The position numbers and the translations under genes were made by a program. Source: Notospermus geniculatus (taxonomy: Eukaryota > Nemertea > Pilidiophora > Heteronemertea > Lineidae). Taken from it: a DNA stretch of 64,000 bases. This document shows positions 1 to 13,100 of this stretch, one piece after another; the first letter of the stretch is position 1, and each line of letters starts with the position of its first letter. The stretch lies in contig NMRB01000673.1 in NCBI GenBank assembly GCA_002633025.1, positions 65,667 to 129,666 of the forward strand, in the 5' to 3' direction. The notes below the pieces were generated by a model that worked only from the letters and a program-made list of their open reading frames with translations, had not been told where the DNA came from and searched no databases.

Positions 1-187
1 ATCGGACGATAATCGGACGAAAATCGGACGAAAATCGGACGAAAATCTGAAGAAAATCGGACGAAAATCTGACGAAAATCTGACGATAATCAGATGATAA
101 TCAGATGATAATCAGATGATAATCAGATGAAAACCAGATGAAAACCAGATGATAATCAGATGAAAATCAGATGAAAATCTGATGAAA
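1..187. repeat. 11-bp tandem repeat, about 17 units
   Basis: The window opens with consecutive 11-bp units that drift from atcggacgaaa through atctgacgaaa to atcagatgata. The gradual change along the array is typical of an expanding microsatellite. It begins at or before base 1. The stretch 188-517 shows nothing recognisable. Confidence 0.9.
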
Positions 188-517
188 TTAAATATAATTA
201 AATATGCCTTGAAGCCGGCACGTTGTGGGACCCGTGTTGCTTGTCTCGTGGGGTCTGCACATACATTACCCCCAATAAAAATTGTTTAAGTGTTGATACA
301 AAAACAAACAAGCAGGCCATTTCATCAATGAAGAACATCTATTTCTTAATGTTCTCATGAGTAAGTAATATTCCTTAAGTGAACGAACAATCATTACAGA
401 AAAGCAGCACTAAACACCTAAAACACTACGATTCATGAATGTCATTGGCCAAAACCATTGTATCGTCTCTAGGTTTTGGGCCAAGTTGACGGAGATTGAG
501 TCATGGCAGACACAATC

Positions 518-768
518 AACTTCAACATGGGCAAAGTGCCAGGCCTGTGCAACAGACACCACAGAGTGAACACAATGATTAGACCACAAACCACAACACA
601 CAATATTTACCAGATGACTGAATACCTAACCTTGGAGTGTTTGCTATATGATAATTAAGTGACCTTAACATCGTTAAGTAACTGCGACATGGATTACTTA
701 CCACTGACTTGTGCACATTTTCAAGCTTGGCACTTTGCCCATGTTGAAGTTGGGGTGAATCATAATTT
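518..768. mobile_element. MITE family M1 (TTCAACATGGGCAAAGTGCC arms), copy 1
   Basis: About 40-bp inverted arms (left ttcaacatgggcaaagtgcc, right ggcactttgcccatgttgaa) flank about 170 bp without an ORF. Further copies lie at 35981-36231 and 37695-37953, with a remnant at 46960-47002. The outer TIR bases seen in the other copies are eroded on the left here. Confidence 0.8.
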
Positions 769-796
769 AATGGCAAAATGCCACTTTATTTTAACA

Positions 797-975
797 TGTA
801 ATTAAAGCTCAACTGCATGAACGAAAAGCCCCCATGCGACGAGCAAGAGAAACGCCCTCCTGGCCTCGTGGTGTCTATCATGTCCTGAGCCTTCGTTTGA
901 GGTGTTTGCAGGGCGTTTGCATTTCTCTTGCTCGTCGCATGGGGGCTTTTCGTTCATGCAGTTCAGCTTTAATTT
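797..975. mobile_element. Foldback element with about 60-bp arms next to an exon
   Basis: The left arm starts aattaaagctcaactgcatg and the right arm is its near-perfect reverse complement, with a spacer of about 60 bp. The right arm ends about 19 bp before the exon at 995, so the element supplies sequence just upstream of that splice acceptor. Confidence 0.85.
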
Positions 976-994
976 AAAAAATTATTCGTTTTAG

Positions 995-1138
995 GAATTG
1001 TTTCGGGAGTATCTCCTCAAGACGGCATACACTGATATCGATAAGGAGATTTTGCTGAACGAAGGAGAAGTGATTGAGGTTCTGGATCAGGAAAACCCAG
1101 AACTTTGGTTGGTTAGGAAACAAGAGGATAGAAGAAAG
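995..1138 (+). CDS. Exon: first SH3 domain, main part
   Basis: The acceptor ttcgttttag precedes the exon and the donor gtaagag follows it; the 48 codons are in phase 0-0. The translation contains LLNEGEVIEVLDQENPELW and LVRKQED, the diverging-turn and conserved Trp strands of an SH3 domain. The usual ALYDY start is replaced by KTAYTDIDKE. There is no start codon in the exon, so upstream exons are off-window. Confidence 0.82.
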
Positions 1139-4100
1139 GTAAGAGAAGATACAATTTATCAGCAACAAGGTGTATGCCGTTTTTCTAAAGAAGAAATGTC
1201 GACGAATATCATTCTCTCTGTTGATATAATTACATCCGTTTTCGAACTGACATCAACACCAACCTACCACGGCCCCCAAAGCCCTTTTTACACTAGCCCG
1301 GTTGAAGCGTGTCGAGCTCGACCCGGACTGAGCTCGCTTTGGATTTCAAGAGGGACATGCCCGTTTACACTGCCATTAAGTTCTGGGACAAGCTGGCTCT
1401 ACCTACATGTATTTACATTTGGCAAAATTTTACCGAAAAGTGCTCGATCCGGACCGAGTACGACTCCTAAAACTGATCACCAGTCTTTCTGCTCATTCAT
1501 CCTGTTGTCAATTTCAGATATGTAAAGTTCCTTCGAATCTCTTGATACCGAAAGAGGACTCAGACAAAAATCTCTCCCCAGGAGAAGAAATTCGACCTGC
1601 ACTGGCAAAAATGCAGGAGCTGACGGTTCAGGATGCAGGTAAGGCGAACCAAGGGCCAGAAAGTTGGGAGACGAAAAATCGTGTAAAAAGGGAAGGACTT
1701 ATACGAGACAATTTTTTTTCTGAACCGCCATTCGTTAAAGAAAACTATGTGTGATAGTAATCTTACCTACGAAATATTTTTTCCCCATTTCTTTCAGCTG
1801 GAGACATCATCGATATTACCCTGACCCCTGACAGAAGAAGGGGAAAACTGTCCCGATCACCGAGCAAGCGGACGGCATCCTCAGAAGGTGGCGACTCGTC
1901 GGAGGACGAAGATAAATTGAGCAAAGTCGAGGTAAGCAACGAATCAAGTTAAATGTTCTTTTTTACAACTTTAGAAAGTTAGGGGGAAAAAATCTGATCA
2001 GGGTACCTTTTTGTTTCATTGAAAAATTCCAGCTGGTGAAAAAGTTATAACACATATTGGATTTGGTCAGAGGAGAATGTTGGGCCTAATTTGATGACGT
2101 CATTGCAGGAATTTGCATAATGAGCATGCATTGTAGTGCTGTAATGGACTTATGCAACTATTTTTGTAAGAGAATATCAAGTGAGAAATTTGTCAATTAG
2201 TATTATGTAAATGAAAATTAACTTTATCTCCACATTGATTGGCTCATATTTGATTTCATTTATCCCTGCAGTGACATCACGCATAAATTAGCATTTTGAC
2301 CCTGACTAGTCCCTACCTGTACGGCAAATAGCAGTGACATTTTCACTTACATATTCCTCAGTATCTCCCAAAATACTCATCAGAATTTGATAAAACAAAT
2401 AGCAAAATGCACCTATTTATGTATTCTACACACTTCAGTCATAATCCGTGCAATCAATTTTCGGATGCAACTTGGCCCTTATCCAGATCCACTGATCGAC
2501 ATATTTTCTCAAATGTCCATGGTCGAGGCCTTAAAGAGGAACTGACCCCTTCAAATATAATGACTATTTTGCTCTACCAAATGGGTGTGACACCACTCTA
2601 TAACTGGGAAAAATTTGGTGAAAAAATCTCAGCTCATTTTCAAACTACATGTACATTGTACACACAAAAATGTATTTCTCAGAATTCAAATTTCCCGCTC
2701 AATTAGTGATGTCATACCTAGAACCATTTCTATAGTCATCCATTGTAAAATGTACCAAATCTTTATCCTGGAGAGCCTGTCAAGCGCACTTTCTGTCTCA
2801 GGAAGGGTATTATTATTCAACAAACTGCCGAGATTGACTAAGATATCGAAATCTCTAAATACATGTATGGTATTTTCAGTTATTTCTGAATTTTCACCTG
2901 AATTTCAGGTGTAAATATCCCCACAAGGCTAACTTATTAATTTTCAATCACGGCAACGTGGTTGACATTGGAAATATATTCTGCCCAGCTGTCTTAGATA
3001 CAGATATAGCACATTTGGCAATGGTCACTATATTGTAATGGTTCTCTGAATGACATCACTAATTGAGTGGGAAATTTGAATTCGAAAATTACATCTTGGT
3101 GTTTATATCGGAAATGGGTGGAGATTTTCAAATCAAACTGTTGTGAGTCCTGAAGTGATATCAAAAGGCATTTTGAGGTGTAGGTAGCCAAGTTTGGCTG
3201 GCAAAGTGGTCAGTTGCCCTTTAAAAATGAATTCAGCGCTTGATTTAACCTGTATCCGTCATGTTTCAGCAATACCCAGTCTACGTAGCAATTGCCGAAT
3301 ACTCACCACCAGAATCAGAGAAAGACGCACCAAAACTCACCGAAGGTCAATTCGTCTACGTGCTGGACTCGAGGAACCCAGACCGCTGGTTTATCCAAAC
3401 GAAACCCACCAAGACGAACCCCTCCAAACAGGGCTGGGTACCCCCGTGTTACCTTGAGAAGAAGGCTGGGACTGGTTCCCTTGACAAGAGGTCAACACGA
3501 GAGATATTCAGGGAGGATATAATACAGATCACCAACAAACAAACGGAAGCGTTGACGAAACGAAGGTAGATAAACGTTCCCAATATACCAAACTCTCTCA
3601 TCTAGAAGGTGACTTAGCATGGTGCTCAGCCTACTGGCAATAAGTCATGACATGGAAGCTCATTTTCCCTTGTCATTTGTGATTTGGCACGAATCATCCG
3701 TAATCTGAAAAATAAATATTGTATTCTCCAAGAACTATTAAAGATAATAGATCACGGATATTTTCGCGGGCCACGAAATTCATTGTTTATTTACATTGTG
3801 TTTGTTTATGTCAAGACTTTCTTTGTCTTATGAGTAAACATCCATATGTACGCAATAAACAGAGTCAGCATCTTCATGATGAAAACACTTTATTTACACT
3901 TCACGATCGATTTCGGTTCGCATCGAACCCTCTTCAGGTGACTTTACATTTTGGACTGAACACCAAATTGTACAAACACACTTATATATGCAGGTAATTC
4001 ATAGATTGTATACAAACAAATAAATAGTTTAGAAAACGTTGAGGAAATATGACATGCCTTGAGCTGACAATTGGGTATTGAGGGCTGGCTTGACAAGCTT

Positions 4101-7100
4101 TATGTGAATGGCCTCTTTTATACAGCATTGAAAATCATTCTTGGCAGAGTCAATCACTGTGAAGTTGTTCAAGGAATAATCAGTTTGACATGCCTTGCAT
4201 GTATTGAGGTGATCTCTAATGGCGGATGATGCTGCCGAAGTGCCATGCTCACTTACTCTGGTGACCAGATGTCTCTTTGTTTTACCTATGTAGGTTACGT
4301 TTGCATCACGCGAACATTGAAATTTGTAGACCACATTGGCTACCAGAGGCAAGGGAGTACGGCACTTCAAAGAGAAATAGTTTTTAACTTTGAAGGATGT
4401 ATAAACTATCCTAACATCGATGAGAAATTGGGCTTTAAAGAGTTTGCGAAGTTTGTTACCAAATATCACTGAGGCTTGACCAATATAAGGCACGATGAAC
4501 AATGTCTCAACCCTTTCTTCATTTACTTTCGGATCTGATTTGGGTTCAAATTTCTTAGATAGGAAACTGTTGAGACATGAAGTAAACAAATCTTTGGGAT
4601 AAGCATTTTGTACAAAGGTTTTTTGTAGGACATCAACCTCCTCTACAAACAATGACCAGCTGCTACTGATGGTGTAAGCCCGGTGCAACATGCATTGGAT
4701 CAAGCCAAACTTCCATTTGAAAGGACACATAGCATTGAAATTTAGCATTAAACCAGTGAAAGTTGGTTTCCTATATACCTGAGAAGTAATGGTCCCATTG
4801 TCTATGTGTGGTAAAGAAATAGCCGTGTCTAAGAAAGGGAGTGTAGAAGGACCAATTTCTGCTGTAAAACTCAAGTTAGGATGTAGACTGTTGAGTTTTT
4901 CCAGAAAGACATGATGAGCTGAGTCTTGTCTAAACACACAAAATATGTCATCTACATAACGTAAGTACAAGGCTGGAGCGAGGTCCTTCAACAATTGAGA
5001 TTCAAAGTGGGCCAGACAAAAGTTTGCCATCGTTGGTCCGAGTGGGCTTCCCATCGTGACACCATCTATCTGCTTGAAGAATTTACCTTGATGCATGAAC
5101 AACCCACCAGTTGCAATTTCTAGCAATCTAATGAAAGTGGCCTTGTCGAACAGGGGTTTAGACTCTGACTTGTAAATGTAATCCGCAATGAGATGGATGG
5201 TGTCATGTAGGGGGACATTTGTGAATAGTGAGACAACATCAAAGCTGATCAGGGTGTCAGTGGGTCTGAAATGGAAGTCATTCAATTGTTTGAGAAAGCC
5301 TGCAGTGCTACTTAGCATGAATTGGGATGGAATGTGTGGTTTGATCAAGGAGTCCAGATATTTTGCCAGTTCATACTCAGCAGTGTTTATCATCGAAACC
5401 ACAGGTCTGAGGGGCATACACGGCTTATGTGCCTTACATAAGCCATATATTTTCCCTGGTTGACTGCCAGAAGGGTAAATGGAGTCAAACACCTTAACAG
5501 GAATGAATGGTTTAACTTTCTCACGGAGAAATTTCTTGATAGAGTTTTCATTTCTAATCACAGGATGTTTCAAGTTTGGTTTCACACCTATCTCTTTGAA
5601 TTTAGTTCCGTCAAGTACTATACTGTCCAGTTTTTCGAAATAGTCCTTGCTGTTGAGTATAACGATTCCATTACCTTTATCAAATGAACAAACTTTGATG
5701 TTGGGGTCACTGCGTAGGACTTTAAGAGTTTTGTGAAATTTTTGATTGTACTTAGTTCCACACACGTTCTTGGCACTATGCAGGAATGACAGAGTAGCGT
5801 GTTTGACCTCGTCCTTGAAGTTCGAATCAGGGTTATTGCTGGAGGCAATGGTGTCCTTGCTGAATTTGAACAGTTGTTCAACCTGCGACTTAATCTGTAT
5901 GTCGTTCAAAGACTTAGGTAAGATGTGATGTTTTAGGCCTAATCTCAATGCATCTTCCTCCTCGATGGACAGCTTACGATCACTGATGTTAATGAGACAA
6001 TCAGGCGCTGGAGTTCGTTGTGATTTCCATAGGTTTGACAGCTTCTGCTGATGACGTTGTTGTATGGTCTCGGTATCTGATCTGCATTTCTTGTCAAGTA
6101 GAGATATGACAAGAGCGTATTCCAACCACGATAGTTTTGTGGAGAGAGATGACTTAAGCTTTATGTACTTGGTGGTGGTGCGGTTTAGATCCAATTTAAG
6201 TGTTGTGATTTGGTTCTTTAGTATCTCAGATTTGAGATTGTCCGTTCTCTGATATGCCCTAAGCTTTGGTAGTTTGAACAGCAGGAAACTTGGGCAAATT
6301 TTGAGATCCGTACACCGTTGGAAGTAAATGATATCCAGTCGTAATTTCGTAACTTTTGAACAAATCCTCTCGAATTTCCTCAATTCACTGATGTGAATGT
6401 CCCTCTTATTGCAGCAATAGTAATAGAGTTTTGGGAGGGAGTCCAGATACTTAAACATCCATATGTACGCAATAAACAGAGTCAGCATCTTCATGATGAA
6501 AACACTTTATTTACACTTCACGATCGATTTCGGTTCGCATCGAACCCTCTTCAGGTGACTTTACATTTTGGACTGAACACCAAATTGTACAAACACACTT
6601 ATATATGCAGGTAATTCATAGATTGTATACAAACAAATAAATAGTTTAGAAAACGTTGAGGAAATATGACATGCCTTGAGCTGACAATTGGGTATTGAGG
6701 GCTGGCTTGACAAGCTTTATGTGAATGGCCTCTTTTATACAGCATTGAAAATCATTCTTGGCAGAGTCAATCACTGTGAAGTTGTTCAAGGAATAATCAG
6801 TTTGACATGCCTTGCATGTATTGAGGTGATCTCTAATGGCGGATGATGCTGCCGAAGTGCCATGCTCACTTACTCTGGTGACCAGATGTCTCTTTGTTTT
6901 ACCTATGTAGGTTACGTTTGCATCACGCGAACATTGAAATTTGTAGACCACATTGGCTACCAGAGGCAAGGGAGTACGGCACTTCAAAGAGAAATAGTTT
7001 TTAACTTTGAAGGATGTATAAACTATCCTAACATCGATGAGAAATTGGGCTTTAAAGAGTTTGCGAAGTTTGTTACCAAATATCACTGAGGCTTGACCAA

Positions 7101-10100
7101 TATAAGGCACGATGAACAATGTCTCAACCCTTTCTTCATTTACTTTCGGATCTGATTTGGGTTCAAATTTCTTAGATAGGAAACTGTTGAGACATGAAGT
7201 AAACAAATCTTTGGGATAAGCATTTTGTACAAAGGTTTTTTGTAGGACATCAACCTCCTCTACAAACAATGACCAGCTGCTACTGATGGTGTAAGCCCGG
7301 TGCAACATGCATTGGATCAAGCCAAACTTCCATTTGAAAGGACACATAGCATTGAAATTTAGCATTAAACCAGTGAAAGTTGGTTTCCTATATACCTGAG
7401 AAGTAATGGTCCCATTGTCTATGTGTGGTAAAGAAATAGCCGTGTCTAAGAAAGGGAGTGTAGAAGGACCAATTTCTGCTGTAAAACTCAAGTTAGGATG
7501 TAGACTGTTGAGTTTTTCCAGAAAGACATGATGAGCTGAGTCTTGTCTAAACACACAAAATATGTCATCTACATAACGTAAGTACAAGGCTGGAGCGAGG
7601 TCCTTCAACAATTGAGATTCAAAGTGGGCCAGACAAAAGTTTGCCATCGTTGGTCCGAGTGGGCTTCCCATCGTGACACCATCTATCTGCTTGAAGAATT
7701 TACCTTGATGCATGAACAACCCACCAGTTGCAATTTCTAGCAATCTAATGAAAGTGGCCTTGTCGAACAGGGGTTTAGACTCTGACTTGTAAATGTAATC
7801 CGCAATGAGATGGATGGTGTCATGTAGGGGGACATTTGTGAATAGTGAGACAACATCAAAGCTGATCAGGGTGTCAGTGGGTCTGAAATGGAAGTCATTC
7901 AATTGTTTGAGAAAGCCTGCAGTGCTACTTAGCATGAATTGGGATGGAATGTGTGGTTTGATCAAGGAGTCCAGATATTTTGCCAGTTCATACTCAGCAG
8001 TGTTTATCATCGAAACCACAGGTCTGAGGGGCATACACGGCTTATGTGCCTTACATAAGCCATATATTTTCCCTGGTTGACTGCCAGAAGGGTAAATGGA
8101 GTCAAACACCTTAACAGGAATGAATGGTTTAACTTTCTCACGGAGAAATTTCTTGATAGAGTTTTCATTTCTAATCACAGGATGTTTCAAGTTTGGTTTC
8201 ACACCTATCTCTTTGAATTTAGTTCCGTCAAGTACTATACTGTCCAGTTTTTCGAAATAGTCCTTGCTGTTGAGTATAACGATTCCATTACCTTTATCAA
8301 ATGAACAAACTTTGATGTTGGGGTCACTGCGTAGGACTTTAAGAGTTTTGTGAAATTTTTGATTGTACTTAGTTCCACACACGTTCTTGGCACTATGCAG
8401 GAATGACAGAGTAGCGTGTTTGACCTCGTCCTTGAAGTTCGAATCAGGGTTATTGCTGGAGGCAATGGTGTCCTTGCTGAATTTGAACAGTTGTTCAACC
8501 TGCGACTTAATCTGTATGTCGTTCAAAGACTTAGGTAAGATGTGATGTTTTAGGCCTAATCTCAATGCATCTTCCTCCTCGATGGACAGCTTACGATCAC
8601 TGATGTTAATGAGACAATCAGGCGCTGGAGTTCGTTGTGATTTCCATAGGTTTGACAGCTTCTGCTGATGACGTTGTTGTATGGTCTCGGTATCTGATCT
8701 GCATTTCTTGTCAAGTAGAGATATGACAAGAGCGTATTCCAACCACGATAGTTTTGTGGAGAGAGATGACTTAAGCTTTATGTACTTGGTGGTGGTGCGG
8801 TTTAGATCCAATTTAAGTGTTGTGATTTGGTTCTTTAGTATCTCAGATTTGAGATTGTCCGTTCTCTGATATGCCCTAAGCTTTGGTAGTTTGAACAGCA
8901 GGAAACTTGGGCAAATTTTGAGATCCGTACACCGTTGGAAGTAAATGATATCCAGTCGTAATTTCGTAACTTTTGAACAAATCCTCTCGAATTTCCTCAA
9001 TTCACTGATGTGAATGTCCCTCTTATTGCAGCAATAGTAATAGAGTTTTGGGAGGGAGTCCAGATACTTAAACATCCATATGTACGCAATAAACAGAGTC
9101 AGCATCTTCATGATGAAAACACTTTATTTACACTTCACGATCGATTTCGGTTCGCATCGAACCCTCTTCAGGTGACTTTACATTTTGGACTGAACACCAA
9201 ATTGTACAAACACACTTATATATGCAGGTAATTCATAGATTGTATACAAACAAATAAATAGTTTAGAAAACGTTGAGGAAATATGACATGCCTTGAGCTG
9301 ACAATTGGGTATTGAGGGCTGGCTTGACAAGCTTTATGTGAATGGCCTCTTTTATACAGCATTGAAAATCATTCTTGGCAGAGTCAATCACTGTGAAGTT
9401 GTTCAAGGAATAATCAGTTNTATATCTTTCCTTTTTTTGACTCGCACCGTGGAATTTGTTAGCGGAAAGGATACCTCTCTTCATTAGTTTCCAAGTCTGT
9501 TGATGTCGCGTTTACACAAGGTGCATCATTGGGCACATCGTCGGGGAAGTCTGCCCTACACACATTTACGTAGGGGCCAAACCAACGATCAATGGCATCC
9601 TGGAAGTTGGGGTTTTCTTTTTCAATGCTGGAATTAGAAAAACAGGCTGACTATTAGAATCACGAAAGTGTCCTATTATTCTCATACGATTTGAGGTTGC
9701 ATTTCATCTGCAATGAATAATTTAGCTAAAAGGCCTTTGATCGGCCCAAAGTGATTTTTAAATCTTAATTTCATGTAAGTGGCAGTGCCTCCTCTTTGGT
9801 AATAATTGGAAATCTTGAATTACTCAAAGCTTAAAGGAGTTAGACGCCGAAGTTGTAAACAAGCTAGTTTGTTTACAAAGATGGTCGTGAAATTAGTTTT
9901 ATTCCTTCGTGCAGGTGGCAGCACCAGTGGCGCACCGTGATCGGTAGACTGGTGCCCGGTCCAATCCAACTCACTTCACGATATTCACGTCAGTACATAT
10001 GACCGACAATAGGTGGCAGCACCGCAGGCTCGCGTGGATAGAGAACCAGTGAGCGATTGTTTACAACTTCGGCGTCTAACTCCTTTAAATTATTTTTTGA

Positions 10101-13100
10101 ATTGGGCCCCGGGCCTGATCTAGTATGTAACGCACCTGAGTGTAATCCCCCTCAGCTGTTTTCGTCTTCCAGGGTCTGGGCAATAAGGACTGCTGCAAAT
10201 GCTGTCTAATGTGGACACTGTCAACATGTTCAAATGTGAAGCAATGTGATCCCATTCACTCCCATAAATACTTATCAGCTTTGGAACAGGGTCTTTAATT
10301 ATACCAGTGTGGGACAGCCAAGCATACTTCGCTTCTGAAAACTGGCCTCTTTTCATCAGCGCAAAGCAGGTCAGCAGGCACTGGATAGCTGGTTCTGTCG
10401 TGGCAGCTTGATTGCAGAATTCCCTGAATGCTTCTGTTTGCTCATAGGACAGATACAGAATCGTCATAACATTGTCGATGGTGCAGGTGTTTGAAAGCTT
10501 GCTATAATAATTAGTTGCCGCGCCTGTGGACAGGATTTCACCTCCCCAGTGAGGTACAGCTGGATATTGTATCCTCCCTTCAGCTTTCTTCTTTCCAGTT
10601 CCAGACTCTTGCTTCCTGCTTTCACCTTTCCTATCCATTCCCGATTGAACATTTTTCCTGTCATTTTGCTTCCCTTTTCGGACTGGTGACTGGTGCCTTC
10701 TATCTTCGGCTTTCTTCTCCTTTCCAGTTGCAGACTGCTGCTTCCTGCTTTCACCTTTCCTATCCATTCCCGATTGAACATTTTTCCCATCATTTTGCTT
10801 CCCTTTTCGGACTGGTGACTGGTGCCTTCTATCTTCAGCTTTCTTCTCCTTTCCAGTTGCAGACTGCTGCTTCCTGCTTTCACCTTTCCTATCCATTCCC
10901 GATTGAACATTTTTCCCATCATTTTGCTTCCCTTTTCGGACTGGTGACTGGTGCCTTCTATCTTCAGCTTTCTTCTCCTTTCCAGTTGCAGACTGCTGCT
11001 GCCTGCTTTCACCTTTCCTATCCATTCCCGATTGAACATTTTTCCCATCATTTTGCTTCCCTTTTCGGACTGGTGACTGGTGCCTTCTATCTTCAGCTTT
11101 CTTCTCCTTTCCAGTTGCAGACTGCTGCTGCCTGCTTTCACCTTTCTCCTCCTTTCGAATCCCAGTCTGACCCTTTTCCTTCTTTGATTTTCTAATTTTC
11201 TTTTGGGCCTTTTTTGCTGTCCTTTTACCTCTGCACCATGATTCTTGTGACATGTCAATGTCGATACTATCTGCAGTGTCGCTGTTCTTTTCCCTTTTTT
11301 GACTTTCAGGTTTTCGCCTCTTCTTTGATCTCTTCTTCTGGTATGAGTCCTTATTTCGTCTTTTCTTTTTCTGTCTCATATGTGCGCTTGGAAATTCCCT
11401 TTCTCTCAGCCTTCCTTTCAGAGTTCTTTTCAACTGTCTGATGAAGTTGGCTGGCCTAAGACCACGTTTTCTCCTTAGCACGTCTATCTTCACTGTCTTA
11501 AACCATGACTCCACCGGCGCATTAGTGTCTCTTGTCTCACCACCAGCAGGTGCTGTGCCATCCGAATCTGGCAAATATCTATCTATATTTCCTAGTAACA
11601 TGCCACTGATGAGGGGGTATATCGGTAGGTATTTATGAAGCAAGAGTGTTACATGCTCCTCCGAATGGTACTGGTTTGGTTCGTCATCTCCTTCATCACT
11701 TTCTGCAGTTACTGGTACTGAATCTGCCACGTCCTGGAAATATCTTGTGAAAGGCGACACTTCTCGGATCGTTCCTTCATCCATAAATGGGTCATCATCA
11801 ACAACCTCTACAGTGTCCGTCGTCTCTTCAACTTCATCAACTTGCTGGTGTTTGGATGCCGACGTGGTGATTCTCTGTACAGCCTCCATTACTTCTGCAG
11901 TCATCCGTTCGTTCTGGAGAATCACACAGCAATCGTGAAATACTTGGGATGCTTCTTCCAGTCCCTGTGAGTTTACAATGGCTGAAAATATCTGCATAAG
12001 AAGCTTCCGAAGAGGTTTCCTTCTTTTCGTAGTGTCACGGATGTTACTAGCAAAGTTATGCATCATATGTGCAGTGCACAAATGGACGACTGTGAGGTCT
12101 TCTAACATGCCATAGGAACGCCGGTGTACTTTCATTGCTACAGTTAGGTATGTCTTTACAGGCATCCTGTTGAATGTCAACAGACAACTTTGTATGAGCG
12201 ACCAGCTCCAGTCGGTTTCAATTTTATGCGGGTGTATCCGGTGTCTGTGGAGCAAAACCCCTGCCCTAACTATGCAGCTCAGGAAATGACAAATGGCAGG
12301 GATCGTATGATTTGTTGTGACTAAATCAGCGAGGGATATTGGTGGTAAATCCTCCTTATCTCTAACCACAAGTGAATACAACAGCGATCGATGCTGAGCT
12401 GGTATCTTTTGCAGAATACTCCCAGTTGCATCAAAATAGATGTCAAGTTCCTGCTGTTTCGAAAGCTCAACTAAGATATCCACTTGTTGCCGGCAATATA
12501 AATGTACTGCAAAAGGGTCTGCTGAAATATTTTGGATGTACCCTCTAAGTCGGGAGTCTTCGTCTTCATCTGCAAATATTTGTTTTAATAAAATAGTTTC
12601 CTGAAGGAAATCACGGTGAAGTAGTTCCTTTGCAACGATCTCTGAAACTGCTTTCCGCAGAACTGCTTGGGATGGGACCCGTGTGAGATTACCAGCTTCT
12701 AGTTCTTTTTGGGGTGCATCTTTTAAATTATCATAGAATTTATTTGGGACACCCATGTTTTGTGCCTCTCTGGCTTCTTTTTGCCTTCTCTCTCCAGTCA
12801 GTGGCCGCCTACATACTGTGGTCTTCGAATGGCGGATCTCACCACCGAAACTGCTACACTTTATAATGGCATCGGCATTATCATCAGGCTCGTCTTGCAT
12901 TGTGAAAAGGAAGTGTGCCTCGCACCTATCACCCGTACATCTGGCTTTTGCCCGAAAGTACTGAGTTGAAACTTTCCTGGTGTTGGACTTGGGAACTCTG
13001 TTATGGTAAGAGGTGAGCGTACAAGTTGGTTGTTTCTCGTTGAATTTTTCAAACAAAACCTGTGTCCACCCTTTCTTAAGATGTCGCTGCTTTCTGAAAT

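Larger units (their letters stand above)
3835..9419 (-). mobile_element. Penelope-like element, head-to-tail array (two full copies and one truncated)
   Basis: A 2,617-bp unit is repeated: 3835-6451, 6452-9068 and 9069-9419, the last cut by the single N at 9420. The two full copies give identical 821-aa proteins. Read on the minus strand, each unit runs from the ORF to a stop, then a short 3' region with a hammerhead motif, then the first codons of the next copy's ORF. Known: Penelope-like elements often sit as tandem copies, so the shared sequence acts as a pseudo-LTR. The left array end (3835) lies 14 codons inside the ORF repeat, so the last copy is followed by a partial pseudo-LTR. Confidence 0.92.

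Noticed and set aside
4245-9231. Plus-strand ORFs (75-91 aa) within the Penelope-like array
   Set aside because: Antisense shadows of the 821-aa ORF, repeated at 2,617-bp spacing with no domain of their own.
10464-11258. Overlapping long ORFs on both strands across the basic repeats
   Set aside because: They are alternative frames of a 129-bp tandem repeat (a multiple of 3), so stop-free shadows are expected.
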